This document shows, in pieces, positions 21,787-33,059 of a stretch of DNA of 64,000 nucleotides. The notes under the pieces were generated by a model. That model did not search any database. It saw only the letters and a program-made list of their open reading frames with translations, and was not told the DNA's origin. The position numbers and the translations under genes are program-made. The stretch is from Theropithecus gelada. Lineage: Eukaryota > Chordata > Mammalia > Primates > Cercopithecidae. The stretch covers positions 83,147,578 through 83,211,577 of the forward strand of contig NC_037681.1 in the NCBI RefSeq assembly GCF_003255815.1, read 5' to 3'. Each line of letters starts with the position of its first letter. The first letter of the stretch is position 1.

Positions 21787-24700
21787 TCAATTCCCACCTA
21801 TGAGTGAGAATATGCGGTGTTTGGTTTTCTGACTTGTGATAGTTTGCTGAGAATGATGGTTTCCAGCTTCATCCACATCCCAGCAAGGACATGAGTTCAT
21901 CCTTTTTTATGACTGCATAGTATTCCATGGTGTATATGTGCCACATTTTCTTAATCCAGTCTATCATTGATGGACATTTGGATTGGTTCCAAGATTTTGC
22001 TATTGTGAATAGTGCCACAATAAACATATGTGTGCATGTGTCTCTATAGTAGCATGATTTATAATCCTTTGGGTATATACCCACTAATGGGATTGCTGGG
22101 TCAAATGGTATTTCTAGTTCTAGATTCTTGAGGAATCGCCACACTGTCTTCCACAATGGTTGAACTAATTTACAATCTCACCAGCAGTGTAAAAGTGTTC
22201 CTGTTTCTTCACATCCTCTCCAGCACCTGTTGTTTCCTGACTTTTTAATGATCGCCATTTTAACTGATGTGAGATGGTATCTCATTGTGGTTTTGATTTG
22301 CATTTCTCTGATGGTGAATGATGATGAGCATTTTTTCATTTGTCTGTTGGCTGCATAAATGTCTTCTTTTGAGAAGTGTCTGTTCATATCCTTCACCAAC
22401 TTTTTGATGGAGTTGTTTGATTTTTTCTTGCAAATTTGTTTAAGTTCTTTTATCCGTGTGAAGTCCTTGCCCATGCCTATGTCCTGAATGGTATCGCTTA
22501 GGTTTTCTTCTAGGGTTTTTATGGTTTTAGGCCTAATATTTAAGTCTTTAATCCATCTTGAATTAATTTTTGTATAAGGTCTAAGGAAGGGATCCAGTTT
22601 CAGCTTTCTATATATGGCTAGCCAGTTTTCCCAGCGCCATTTATTAAATAGGAAATCCTTTCCCAATTTCTTGTTTTTATCAAGTTTGTCAAAGATCAAA
22701 TGGTTGTAGATGTATGGTATTACTTCTGAGGGCTCTGTTCTGTTCCATTGGTCTATATCTCTGTTTTGGTACCAGTACCATGCTGTTTTGGTTACTGTAG
22801 CCTTGTAGTATAGTTTGAAGTCAGGTAGCGTGATGCCTCCAGCTTTGTTCTTTTGGCTTAGGATTGTCTTGGCAATGCGGGCTCTTTTTTGGTTCCACAT
22901 GAACTTTAAAGTAGTTTTTTCCAATTCTGTGAAGAAAGTCATTGGTAGCTTGATAGGGATGGCATTGAATCTATAAATTACCTTGGGCAGTATGGCCATT
23001 TTCACAATATTGATTCTTCCTATCCATGAGCATGGAATGTTCTTCCGTTTGTTTGTGTCCTCTTTTATTTCATTGAGCATGGTTTGTAGTTCTCCTTGAA
23101 GAGGTCCTTCACATCCCTTGTAAGTTGGATCCTAGGTATTTATTCTCTTTGAAGCAATTGTGAATGGGAGTTCACTCATGATTTGGCTCTCTGTTTGTTA
23201 TTGGTGTATAAGAATGCTTGTGATTTTTGGCACATTGATTTTGTATCCTGAGACTTTGCTGAAGTTGCTTATCAGCTTAAGGAGATTTGGGGCTGAGACG
23301 ATGGAGTTTTCTAAATATACAGTCATGTCATCTGCAAACAGAGACAATTTGACTTCCTCTTTTCCTAATTGAATACCCTTTATTTCTTTCTCCTGCCTGA
23401 TCGCCCTAGCCAGAACTTCCAACATTATGTTGAATAGGAGTGGTGAGAGAGGGCATCCCTGTCTTGTGCCAGTTTTCAAAGGGAATGCTTCCAGTGTTTG
23501 CCCATTTGGTATGATATTGGCTGTGGGTTTGTCATAAATAGCTGTTGTTATTTTGAGATACGTCCCATCAATACCTAGTTTATTGAGAGTTTTTAACATG
23601 AAGAGCTGTTGAATTTTGTCGAAGACCTTTTCTGCATCTATTGAGATAATCATGATGGATTACATTTATTGATTTGTGTATGTTGAACCAGACTTGCATC
23701 CAAGGGATGAAGCCCACTTGATCGTGGTGGATAAGCTTTTTGATGTGCTGCTGGATTTGGTTTGCCAGTATTTTATTCAGGATTTTTGCATTGATGTTCA
23801 TCAGGGATATTGGTCTAAAATTCTTTTTTGTTGTATCTTTGCCAGGCATTGGTATCAGGATGATGCTGGCCTCATAAAATAAGTTAGGGAGGATTCCCTC
23901 TTTTTCTATTGATTGGCATAGTTTCAGAAGGAACGGTACCAGCTCCTCTTTGTACCTCTGGTAGAATTCAGCTGTGAATTTATCTGGTCCTGGACTGTTT
24001 TTGGTTGGTGGGCTATTAATTATTGCCTCAATTTCAGAGCCTGTTATTGGTCTATTCAGGGATTCAACTTCTTCCTGGTTTAGTCTTGGGAGGGTGTATG
24101 TGTCCAGGAATTTATACATTTCTTCTAGATTTTCTAGTTTATTTGCATAGAGGTGTTTATAGTATTCTCTGATGGTAGTTTGTATTTCTGTGGGGTTGGT
24201 GGTGATATCCCCTTTATCATTTTTTATTGCGTCTATTTGATTCTTCTCTCTTTTCTTCTTTATTAGTCTTGCTAGCAGTCTATCAATTTTGTTGATCTTT
24301 TCAAAACACCAGCTCCTGGATTCATTGATTTTTTGAGGGGTTTTTTGTATCTGTATCTCCTTCAGTTTTGCTCTGATCTTAGTTATTTCTTGCCTTCTGC
24401 TAGCTTTTGAATGTGTTTGCTCTTGCTTCTCTATTTCTTTTAATTGTGATGTTAGGGTGTCAATTTTAGATCTTTCCTGCTTTCTTTTGTGGGCATTCAG
24501 CGCTATAAATTTCCCTCTACACACTGCTTTAAATGTGTCTCAGAGATTCTGGTATGTTGTGTCTTTGTTCTCATTGGTTTCAAAGAACATCTTTATTTCT
24601 GCCTTCATTTCGCTATGTACCCAGTAGTCATTCAGGAGCAGGTTGTTCAGTTTCCATGTAGTCGAATGGTTTCTAGTTCTGAGTTCTAGTTTGATTGCAC

Positions 24701-25391
24701 TGTGGTCCAAGAGACAGTTTGTTATAATTTCTATTCTTTTACATTTGCTGAGGAGTGCTTTACTTCCAACTATGTGGTCAATTTTGGAATAAGTGCAATG
24801 TGGTGCTGAGAAGAATGTATATTCTGTTGATTTGGGGTGGAGAGTTCTGTGGAGGTCTATTAGGTCTGCTTGGTGCAGAGCTGAGTTCAATTCCTGGATA
24901 TCCTTGTTAGCTTTCTGTCTCGTTGATCTGTCTAATGTTGACAGTGGGGCATTAAAGTCTCCCATTATTATTGTGTGGGAGTCTAAGTCTCTTTGTAGGT
25001 CTCTAAGGACTTGCTTTATGAATGTGGGTGCTCCTGTATTGGGTGCATATATGTTTAGGATAGTTAGCTCTTCCTGCTGAATTGATCCCTTTACCATTAT
25101 GTAATGGCCTTCTTTGTCTCTTTTGATCTTTGTTGGTTTTAAGTCTGTTTTATCAGAGACTAGGATTGTAACACCTGCTTCTTTTTGCTTTCCATTTTCT
25201 TGGTAGATCTTCCTCCATCCCTTTATTTTGAGCCTATGTGTGTCTCTGCATGTGAGATGGGTCTCCTGAATACAGCACACTGATGGGTCTTGACTGTTTA
25301 TCCAATTTGCCAGTCTGTGTCTTTTAATTGGAGCATTTAGCCCATTTGCATTTAAGGTTAATATTGTTATGTGTGAATTTGATCCTGTCAT
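21787..25391 (-). pseudogene. L1 ORF2 (endonuclease-reverse transcriptase), broken
   Basis: An AP-like endonuclease domain opens at 25391 and stays open to 24540. N14 and E43 and the GDFNAP, SKIDHI and LLDHSA motifs are present. A Trp-to-stop change ends it. The frame resumes at 24524-23580, is lost by a frameshift, and the RT core with FADD lies at 23338-23327 in the 23653-23198 segment. Another shift precedes 23080-22178. About 65 codons normally between the RT and the Cys-rich C-terminus are missing near 22450-22462. A stop in HCW splits off the last part. The ORF2 length is about 3.6 kb. Confidence 0.9.
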
Positions 25392-25454
25392 TATGATATA
25401 GCTGGTTACTTTTCTCCGTTAGTTGGTGCAGTTTCTTCCTAGCATCAATGGTCT

Positions 25455-26482
25455 TTACAATTTGGCTTGTTTTTGCAGTGGCTGGTACTGGTTATTCATT
25501 TCCATGTTTAGTGCTTCCTTCAGGAGCTCTTGTAAGGCAAGCCTGGTGGTGACAAAATCTCTCAGCATTTGCTTGTCTGTAAAGGATTTTATTTCTCCTT
25601 CACTTATAAAATTTAGTTTGGCTGGATGTGAAATTCTGGATTGAAAATTCTTTTCTTTAAGAATGTTGAATATTGGCCCCCACTCTCTTCTGACTTGTAG
25701 AGTTTCTGCCGAGAGATCCGCTGTTAGTCTGATGGGCTTCCCTTTGTGGGTAACCTGACCTTTCTCTCTGGCTGCCCTTAAAATTTTTTCCTTTGTTTCA
25801 ACTTTGGTGAATCTGACAATTATGTGTCTAGGAGTTGCTATTCTCGAGGAGTATCCTTGTGGCATTCTCTGTATTTCCTGAATTTCAATGTTGGCCTCCT
25901 TCACTCGGTTGGGGAAATTCTCCTGGATAATACTGTGAAGAGCGTTTTCCAACTTGGTTCCATTTTTCCTGTCACTTTCAGGTACACCAATCAGACGTAG
26001 ATTTGGTCTTTTCACATAGACCCATGTTTCTTGGAGGCTTTGTTCATTTCTTTTTACTCTTTTTTTCTGTAAACTTCTCTTCTTGCTTCATTTCATTCAT
26101 TTGATCTCCAATCACTGATACCCTTTCTTCCACTTGATCGAATCAGCTACTGAAGCTTGCACATGCGTCACGTAGGTCTCGTGCCATGGTTTTCAGTTCC
26201 ATCAGGTTATTTAAGGTCTTCCTTACACTGTTTATTCTAGTTAGCCATTCGTCTAATCTTTTTTTCAAGGTTTTTAACTTCTTTGTGATGGATTCAAACA
26301 TCCTCCTTTAGCTCGGAGAAGTTTGTTATTACTGATTGTCTGAAGCCGCCTTCTCTCAACTCATCAAAGTCACTCTCCACCCAGCTTTGTTTTGTTGCTG
26401 GCAAGGAGCTGTGTTCCTTTGGAGGAGAAGAGGCGCTCTGATTTTTAGAATTTTCAGCTTTTGTGCTCTGGTTTCTCCCCAT
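25455..26482 (-). pseudogene. L1 ORF1 (RNA-binding protein), broken
   Basis: The N-terminal piece (26482-26294) and a C-terminal piece (26015-25455, 186 codons) are in different open frames, separated by a disrupted coiled-coil region. The C-terminal piece has the RRM/CTD text (NLRLIGVPE, then RRQWGP-like RREWGP). An intact protein would form RNA-binding trimers for L1 particles. This copy cannot make it. Confidence 0.88.
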
Positions 26483-27493
26483 CTTCGTGGTTTTATCTGC
26501 CTTTGGTCTTTGATGATGGTGACATACAGATGGGGTTTTGGTGTGGATGTCCTTTCTGTTTGTTAGTTTTCCTTCTAACAGTCAGGACCTTTAGCTGCAG
26601 ATCTGTTGGAGTTTGCTGGAGGTCCACTCCAGACCCTGTTTGCCTGGGTATCACCAGCGGAGGCTGCAGAACAGCAAATATTGCAGAATAGCAAATGTTG
26701 CTGCCTGATCCTTCCTCTGGAAGCTTTGTCTCAGAGGGGCACCCGGCTGTATGAGGTGTCAGTCAGCCCCTACTGGGAGGTGCCTCCCAGTTAGGCTACT
26801 TGGGGGTCAGGGACCCACTTGAGGAGGCAGTCTGTCCGTTCTCAGATCTCAAACTCCTTGATGAGAGAACCACTACTCTCTTCAAAGCTCTTCAGGGACG
26901 TTTAAGTCTGTAGAAGTTTCTGCTGCCTTTTGTTCAGTTATGTCCTGCCCCCAGAGGTGGAGTCTACAGAGGCAGGCAGGCCTCCTTGAGCTGCAGTGGG
27001 CTCCACCCAGTTCCAGCTTCCCGGCCGCTTTGTTTACCTACTCAAGCCTCAGCAATGGTGGACACCTCTCCCCCAGCCTCGCTGCCGCCTTGCAGTTCGA
27101 TCTTAGACTGCTGTGCTAGCAGTGAGCAAGGCTCAGTGGGCATGGGACCCTCCAAGCCAGGCATGGGATGTAATCTCCTGGTGTGCCGTTTGCTAAGACC
27201 GTTGGAAAAGCACAGTATTAGGGTGAGAGTGTCCTGATTTTCCAGGTACCATCTGTCATGGCTTCCCTTGGCTAGGAAAGGGAATTCCCTGACGCCTTGC
27301 GCTTCCCAGGTGAGGCGATGCCCTGCCCTACTTTGGCTCACACTCAATGGGCTGCACCCACTGTCCAACAAGCCCCAGTGAGATTAACCCAGTACCTCAG
27401 CTGGAAATGCAGAAATCATCCGTCTTCTGTGTCGCTCATGCTGGGAGCTGTAGACTGGAGCTGTTCCTATTCGATCATCTTGGAACCTCTCTC
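26483..27493 (-). promoter_or_regulatory. L1 5' UTR / internal promoter
   Basis: GC-richer sequence before ORF1, starting near 27490. The usual YY1 core at the L1 5' end (ATGGCC) reads ATGATC here (27479-27474), so the site that guides accurate L1 initiation appears lost. Confidence 0.75.
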
Positions 27494-27584
27494 TAATTTC
27501 TTTTCTAATCTTTATTATTTCCTTATTCTTGCCTTCTGTGGGTTTAATTTTCTGTCTTTTCACCCTCTTTGGATATGACTTTTT

Positions 27585-27888
27585 ATATTTTATTTTATTT
27601 TATTTTTGAGACAGGGTCTCTCTTTGTCACCTGGGCTGGAGTGCAGTTGCTCAATCTCAGCTAACCACAACCTTGATCTCCCAGGTTCAAGTGATCCTCC
27701 TGCCTCAGTCCCCCAAGTAGGTGGGGCTACAGGCATATGCTTCCATGCTTGCTTAATTTTTCTATTTCTTGTGGAGATAGTGTTTCACCATGTTGGCCAG
27801 ACTAATCTCAAACTCCTGAGCTCAAGCGATCTGCCTGCCTTGGCCTCCCAAAGTGCTGGGATTACAGAGTGAGCCACTGTTCCTGGCT
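27585..27888 (-). mobile_element. AluJ element with TSD
   Basis: A diverged reverse dimer inserted in old L1. The duplication ggatatgacttttt is at 27571-27584 and 27889-27902. Confidence 0.9.
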
Positions 27889-29804
27889 GGATATGACTTT
27901 TTTGGTAGATATTATGAATCTTTAGTTTTTAGATTTTCTTCTTTTTTAAATACGTTCATTAAAGATTATAAATTTTCCTTTAAGTTTGGCTTGTTCTTAC
28001 ACTCTATACATTTTAATATGTTGTATTTTCGTTATCATTTTGTTTAAAATATGTTTTAATTTCTATTGAGATATCGTCTTTGACCCACAGATTATTTGGA
28101 AATGTATTGTTTTTATTTCCAAACACTAGGAAATTTCTGGTTATCTTTTTTGTAATTGATTTCTAACTTAATTCCATTATGGTTGGATAACATACTCTGC
28201 ATTATTTCAATCCTTTGATATTTGTTGAAACTTTTTGTTGGCCCAGCATTTGATCAATTTTAATAAATGTCTGGGTACACTTGAAAAGAATGTGTTTTCT
28301 TCATTTGTTAGGTGTAATTTCTATATAAGTTCAATGGGCCATGCGTGTTAATTATGTTGTTCAAATTTTCTATGGCCTGATTTTTTTTTGTCTACTTGTT
28401 GTCAAAGATGTCAGAGATGTGTTAAAATCTTCCAGTCTTTGTCCATTTCTTTTTTTAGTTTTAGTTCTTTATGGTATTTTGAAATTATGTTATTAGGAGC
28501 TCAGAAATTTAGAACTGTCATATCTTCCTAGTGAACTGACACTTTTATAATTATGAAATACACTGTTTTATCTCTAGAAATACTTTAAAGTGTGCTCTGG
28601 TTTTTAGCTTTCTTTTAATAAATATTGATAGTATGTAGATATATTTCCATCTTTTTACTTTCAAATTCTGTGTGTTCTTGTAAGTGAACAAGAACATGTA
28701 TATCTTGTGTCATATATATGAGATGTATATCTTGTAAGTGTCAAATAGCTTTTTTTTTTCAATTATTCTGAAAAATCTTTGTCTTTTAATTGGATATTTT
28801 AGTCCATTTACATTTTTAATAATTATTGAAATTGTGGGGTTTAAGTCTATTATTTTACTACTAGTTTTCTATTTGTCCTACTTTTTGTATGTTCCCTTTG
28901 CTCTCCTTTCTTGGCTCCCCTTTCTTGCTTTCTTAGGATTTATTTTTAATTATCTTATACCCCATTCTATTGGCTTGTGAATTATACATTATTGTGTTAT
29001 TCTTTTTGTAGTTATTCTGGAGATAAAATGCCTCCTTGAATCTAATACAGACTAATCTTATACTATTTCCAAGACAATGTAAGGGCTCTGCTTGCCCCTG
29101 TTCTGCCTTTTTGTGTTAATGTTGTCACATATTTTAACTCTGCATGCAATTGAAATCCCACATATGTTGTTATTATTATTGTTTTACGTAGTTAATATTC
29201 ATTAGATTTATCCAGATCTTTAAACTTTCTGTTGTTCTTTATTCCTTCCTGCACTTCTGTGCTTCTCTCTGGGATTATTATCTCTTTGTTTCAGTATCAG
29301 TTTACTAACAATAGACCCTCTTGGGTTTGTTTGGGGTTTTGTTGTTGTTGTTATTGGTCTGAAATATCTTTCTTTTGCTTTCATTTTTGAAAGCTGTTTC
29401 ACTGGGTATCGAATCCTAGGAGGACGATTATTTCCTTTCACCTCTTTAAAGATGACATACATGAAAAGTCAATTGTCAGTCTTATTCTTGTTATTTTGAA
29501 GGTAATGTGTCTTTCCCTCTGGCTACTTTGAAGATTTTACTTTGTCTTTGGTTTAAAGTGTTTGACTGTGATATGCATAAGATGTGAATTTTATTTTTTT
29601 TTAATGCAAATTTATTGAGGTACATAGCACGTCTTGTGGCTTCATATATTTTGGAATTTTGGAAAATCTTGGCCATTGTCTATTCAAATATAGATGCTTC
29701 TCCCATTTTCTCTTTTTCTCTCTCTTCATTTCTGAAACTCCAGTTGCATCTAAAATTAGACTTCTTTACATTTGTATTATATATGTCTCTTATGGTTTTA
29801 AAAT

Positions 29805-30124
29805 GTATTTTTTCTTTTTCTTTTTTAGACAAAGTCTGGCTGTGTTGCCTAGGCTGGAGTGTAGTGGTGTGATCTTGGCTCACTGCAACCTCCACTTCCT
29901 GGGCTCAAGCCATCCTCCCACCTTAGCCCCCCAAATAGCTGGGACTACAGGCACACAGTACCACACCTGGCTAATTTTTTTTTTTTTTTTTTTTTTTTGT
30001 AGAGATGGAGTTTCACCATGTTGCCCAGACTGGCCTCAAACTCCTGGCTGGCCTCAAAAGAGATCTGCCCGCCTTGACGTCCCAAAGTGTTGGGATTACA
30101 GGCGTGAGCCACTGCACCCAGCCT
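29805..30124 (-). mobile_element. AluJ element with long T-rich linker
   Basis: A reverse dimer with a 22-base T run in the middle linker (about 29977-29998) and a small internal duplication 'ctggcctcaaa'. The flanks share tttaaaat(g/c)tattt. Confidence 0.88.
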
Positions 30125-30179
30125 TTAAAATCTATTTCTTTTTCTCTCCCCATGCTTTGATCTATGAGTATGTTTAGAA

Positions 30180-31015
30180 GCAAAATTGGTGATTATTAGG
30201 CAGACTGTGTTTACTACAGCAAATTGTATCATTCTAATCTCACTTTCTTCTTTGCTAGAATTACCAGATTAGTAATACCTGTCACATCAGTCATAGTGCC
30301 TATCATACCCAGTGTTTCTTTCCAGATGAAAATGCCTCATCCACAGCCCTCTGTTCACGGAAGTAGAGTTGGGCTGTTCCCTGCACAGTGGTAGCCAGTC
30401 AGATTAGCTCTCTCTGTGATTTGGAATAGGACAATGTAGGAGGGACTGGTGAGTCAGTAACAAAAACAACAAAATAACAAAATAAGATCCTAAAACAGAA
30501 GCAGATACTTGAGGGAGGTAACATGTAGGCAATAAAACAGAGATGCAAAGTAGATTTTGTCCAGAACCGCCTTGGCTCCTGGGAGCTATTTAATTCTAGG
30601 TATAATATGTGTAATCTTACGAAAAAAGCCCATTTCTTGAGGTGACCTGAATGAACCTCTCTTCCTTGCAATCAGAAGGGACTAATCTATCCAGGAAATG
30701 TGAAAAAAAAAAAGTATATCTGGGCTTCAGCAAAGTATTTCACTAAGACGTGCAACATCTTATGGAAAAAATTGAAAAATTTTCACTAAATGTGAATATA
30801 TTTAATAAATCAGTTAATTAGAAACTCGTTAAGTGAACATACCCAAAGGATACTAGTTAATGAATTGCTTCAGCCTGTAGGGAGGGTTTTGTTGTTGTTT
30901 TAAATATAAGGTTCTTGCCTTGACCCTGTTCTAATAAACACTGTTATCACCTTTGTTGAAAACAGGCGCTTATCAAATTCACTAACGGAAAGCATATTAT
31001 TTAACAGGCGCTTCC
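30180..31015. other. Unique non-coding DNA
   Basis: No gene or repeat recognised. A minus-strand frame of 90 codons at 30671-30399 has no supporting motif. Confidence 0.4.
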
Positions 31016-31038
31016 AAGCTGGAACAATGGCTACTTCT

Positions 31039-31342
31039 TTTTTTGTTTTTTTTGTTTTTTTTTGAGACGGAGTCTCGCTGTGTGGCCCAGGCTGGTGGGC
31101 AGTGGCAAGATCTTGGCTCACTGCAAGCTCTGCCTCCCGGGTTCACACCATTCTCCTGCCTCAGCCTCTCCAGTAGCTGGAACTACAGGCACCTGCCACC
31201 ACACCTGGCTAATTTTTTGTATTTTCAGTTGAGACGGGATATCACCATGTTAGCCAGGATAGTTTCAATCTCCTGACCTCGTGATCTACCCGCCTCGGTT
31301 TCCCAAAGTGCTGGGATTACAGGCGTGAGCCCCCGTGCCCGA
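31039..31342 (-). mobile_element. AluY-type element with 20-bp TSD
   Basis: A full reverse dimer with a (tttg)n-rich head. A perfect 20-bp target duplication flanks it at 31019-31038 and 31343-31362, which shows a clean L1-mediated insertion. Confidence 0.95.
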
Positions 31343-31362
31343 CTGGAACAATGGCTACTTCT

Positions 31363-32730
31363 AACAAGAACACATTTAAATAACAATTTTGATTACAAAA
31401 ATAATATATTATTGCCAAATATTGATAAAATTATTGAGAAAAATCTTTTTTTATGGCATACTCAGGCATCCTCAAATTCTATATCTTCTATAATATAATA
31501 TTTAATACAAATAGATTAAAGACCAGCTCTTAGGTTCAGGATATCAGTTAGATAACCTCTGGATGGAAGAGCTTTTGAGGTTGCCAGCATCAGTGTGCTT
31601 TGGCTGCCGAAAAACTGGGATTTTGGGCAACATTAATAAAGGTTAAGTTCCAGAACCAGAGAGGCTACAGTCCTACACTACTGTCAGAGGGATCAGGTTT
31701 CATAGTATGTTTGATTTAGATATGCCTGAGATTATTTATTTTATTGGTTAATATTTGAGCAATTGTTGGGCAGAGAGTTTGTGTAATAAAAATACTCCCT
31801 CATCCTCAAGATATGGCAGAGACAAATTTTCATAGTGATCAAGGGAGATAAAAAGTATAGCTTCAACTGTTCATTTTTATTTAGACTTCTAAATTTGCTT
31901 GAGGTTGTCTGATACAAATATCACAGGCGTTAAAGTTAAACATTTCTCAGGAAACCTTTGTGCTTCTTAAAACCACACCTCCATTTCCAATGGACATAGT
32001 CCAAGTTTAGCTAGGATTTGCTTGACATCAAGTAGAGCTTGCTGGCACAAAATTCAATGTTAGAAACATTCTTTTTAAAATCAAGAAGACAAGGCTGTCT
32101 ACTACTCCTCCTCTCTTTTACTCAGCACTGAACCAGGCAAGAAAAAAAAAATAAAAGGTGTAAAGATTGGAAATGAAGATATAAAAACTCATTATCCAGA
32201 GTTGAATTTCATGTGCTTTTAACTTCTTAGTCCTTTCCTAGGCTGTTTCATAGCTGTGTGTATCACACTTATTCCACATGTTGTGAGGAAATAACTAAAA
32301 GAGATTTGTAGGAAAGTAACTGTGGTGGCGATGAGGGGACTTTAAAAACCATGGCATATGAGTAAAAGATTTGGGAATACTTCACTTGGGGAAAAAAGAC
32401 ACACAGGAGGGAAAAAGAGTCAAATTAGTTTGTCTTCAACTATTTAAAATAATTGTTATTCAAAACAGGGATTATCTACACCCTCCCCCACCTCCCTCAC
32501 CCCAACCCACCAACCCCAAGGCCCCGGGAACCAGGGTCAACAGACAGGCAAAAGGAAGAGAGATATAAGCTCTGGCAGAACTTTAAGAGTCAGAGTAATT
32601 CAAAACTGTGATGGGGTGCCTTAAGAGGTGGACAGTTCTTTGTCACTAGAGGTTTTCAGCTAAAGGCCGAGTAACCATGTAGTGGGAATGCTGTAGAATC
32701 CTCTAAGGCTTTAGGAGCTAAATAGCTCGT
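31363..32730. other. Unique non-coding DNA
   Basis: Nothing recognised. A C-rich stretch (accctcccccacctccctc, around 32480-32500) stands out. Confidence 0.4.
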
Positions 32731-32734
32731 TGTT

Positions 32735-33056
32735 CTTTGTTTGTTCTGAGACAGGGTCTTGCTCTGTCACCCAGGCTAGAGTGCAGTGGTGTGATCATGG
32801 CTTACTGCAGCCTTGATCTTCTGGGCTCAAGTGATCCTCCTGCCTCACCCTTGTGTAACTAGGATTACAGGCATATGCCTCCATGCCTGGCTATTTTTTT
32901 TTTTTTAGTTTTTTTTTTTAAGTTTTTTTTTTTTTTTTGTAGAGACGGGTCTTGCTATGTTGCCCAGGCTGGTCTCAAACTCCTGGCCTCCAATAATCAT
33001 CCCACCTCATCCTCCCAAAGCATTAGGATTATAGATGTGAGCCACCATGCCCAACC
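32735..33056 (-). mobile_element. AluJ element with expanded T-rich linker
   Basis: A diverged reverse dimer. The middle linker contains three T runs between 32894 and 32939. It ends at 'caccatgcccaacca'. Confidence 0.88.
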
Positions 33057-33059
33057 AAG

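Larger units (their letters stand above)
21576..27493 (-). mobile_element. Near full-length primate L1 (L1P type), inactive
   Basis: About 5.9 kb of minus-strand L1. The 5' UTR is at 27493-26483, ORF1 at about 26482-25455, ORF2 at about 25391-21787, and the 3' UTR runs to 21576. The exact 11-bp target duplication taatttctttt is at 21565-21575 and 27494-27504. The 3' poly-A tail is nearly gone. ORF1 is interrupted, and ORF2 has a stop, frameshifts and an internal deletion, so it cannot move on its own. The host sequence is an older L1M copy in the same orientation. Divergence looks intermediate; the subfamily is not assigned. Confidence 0.93.
20640..30180 (-). mobile_element. Old L1M element broken up by later insertions
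   Basis: Decayed reverse-complement L1 ORF2 and ORF1-like sequence is seen at 20640-20995, 21330-21575, 27505-27584, 27903-29804 and shortly beyond. The pieces read on across the inserts, so it was once one copy. Inserts are an AluS (about 21000), a younger L1 (21576-27493), and AluJ elements (27585 and 29805). No useful reading frame remains. Confidence 0.7.

Noticed and set aside
21787..25391. Active reverse transcriptase or novel RT system
   Set aside because: It is a standard L1 ORF2 with a stop, frameshifts and a deletion.
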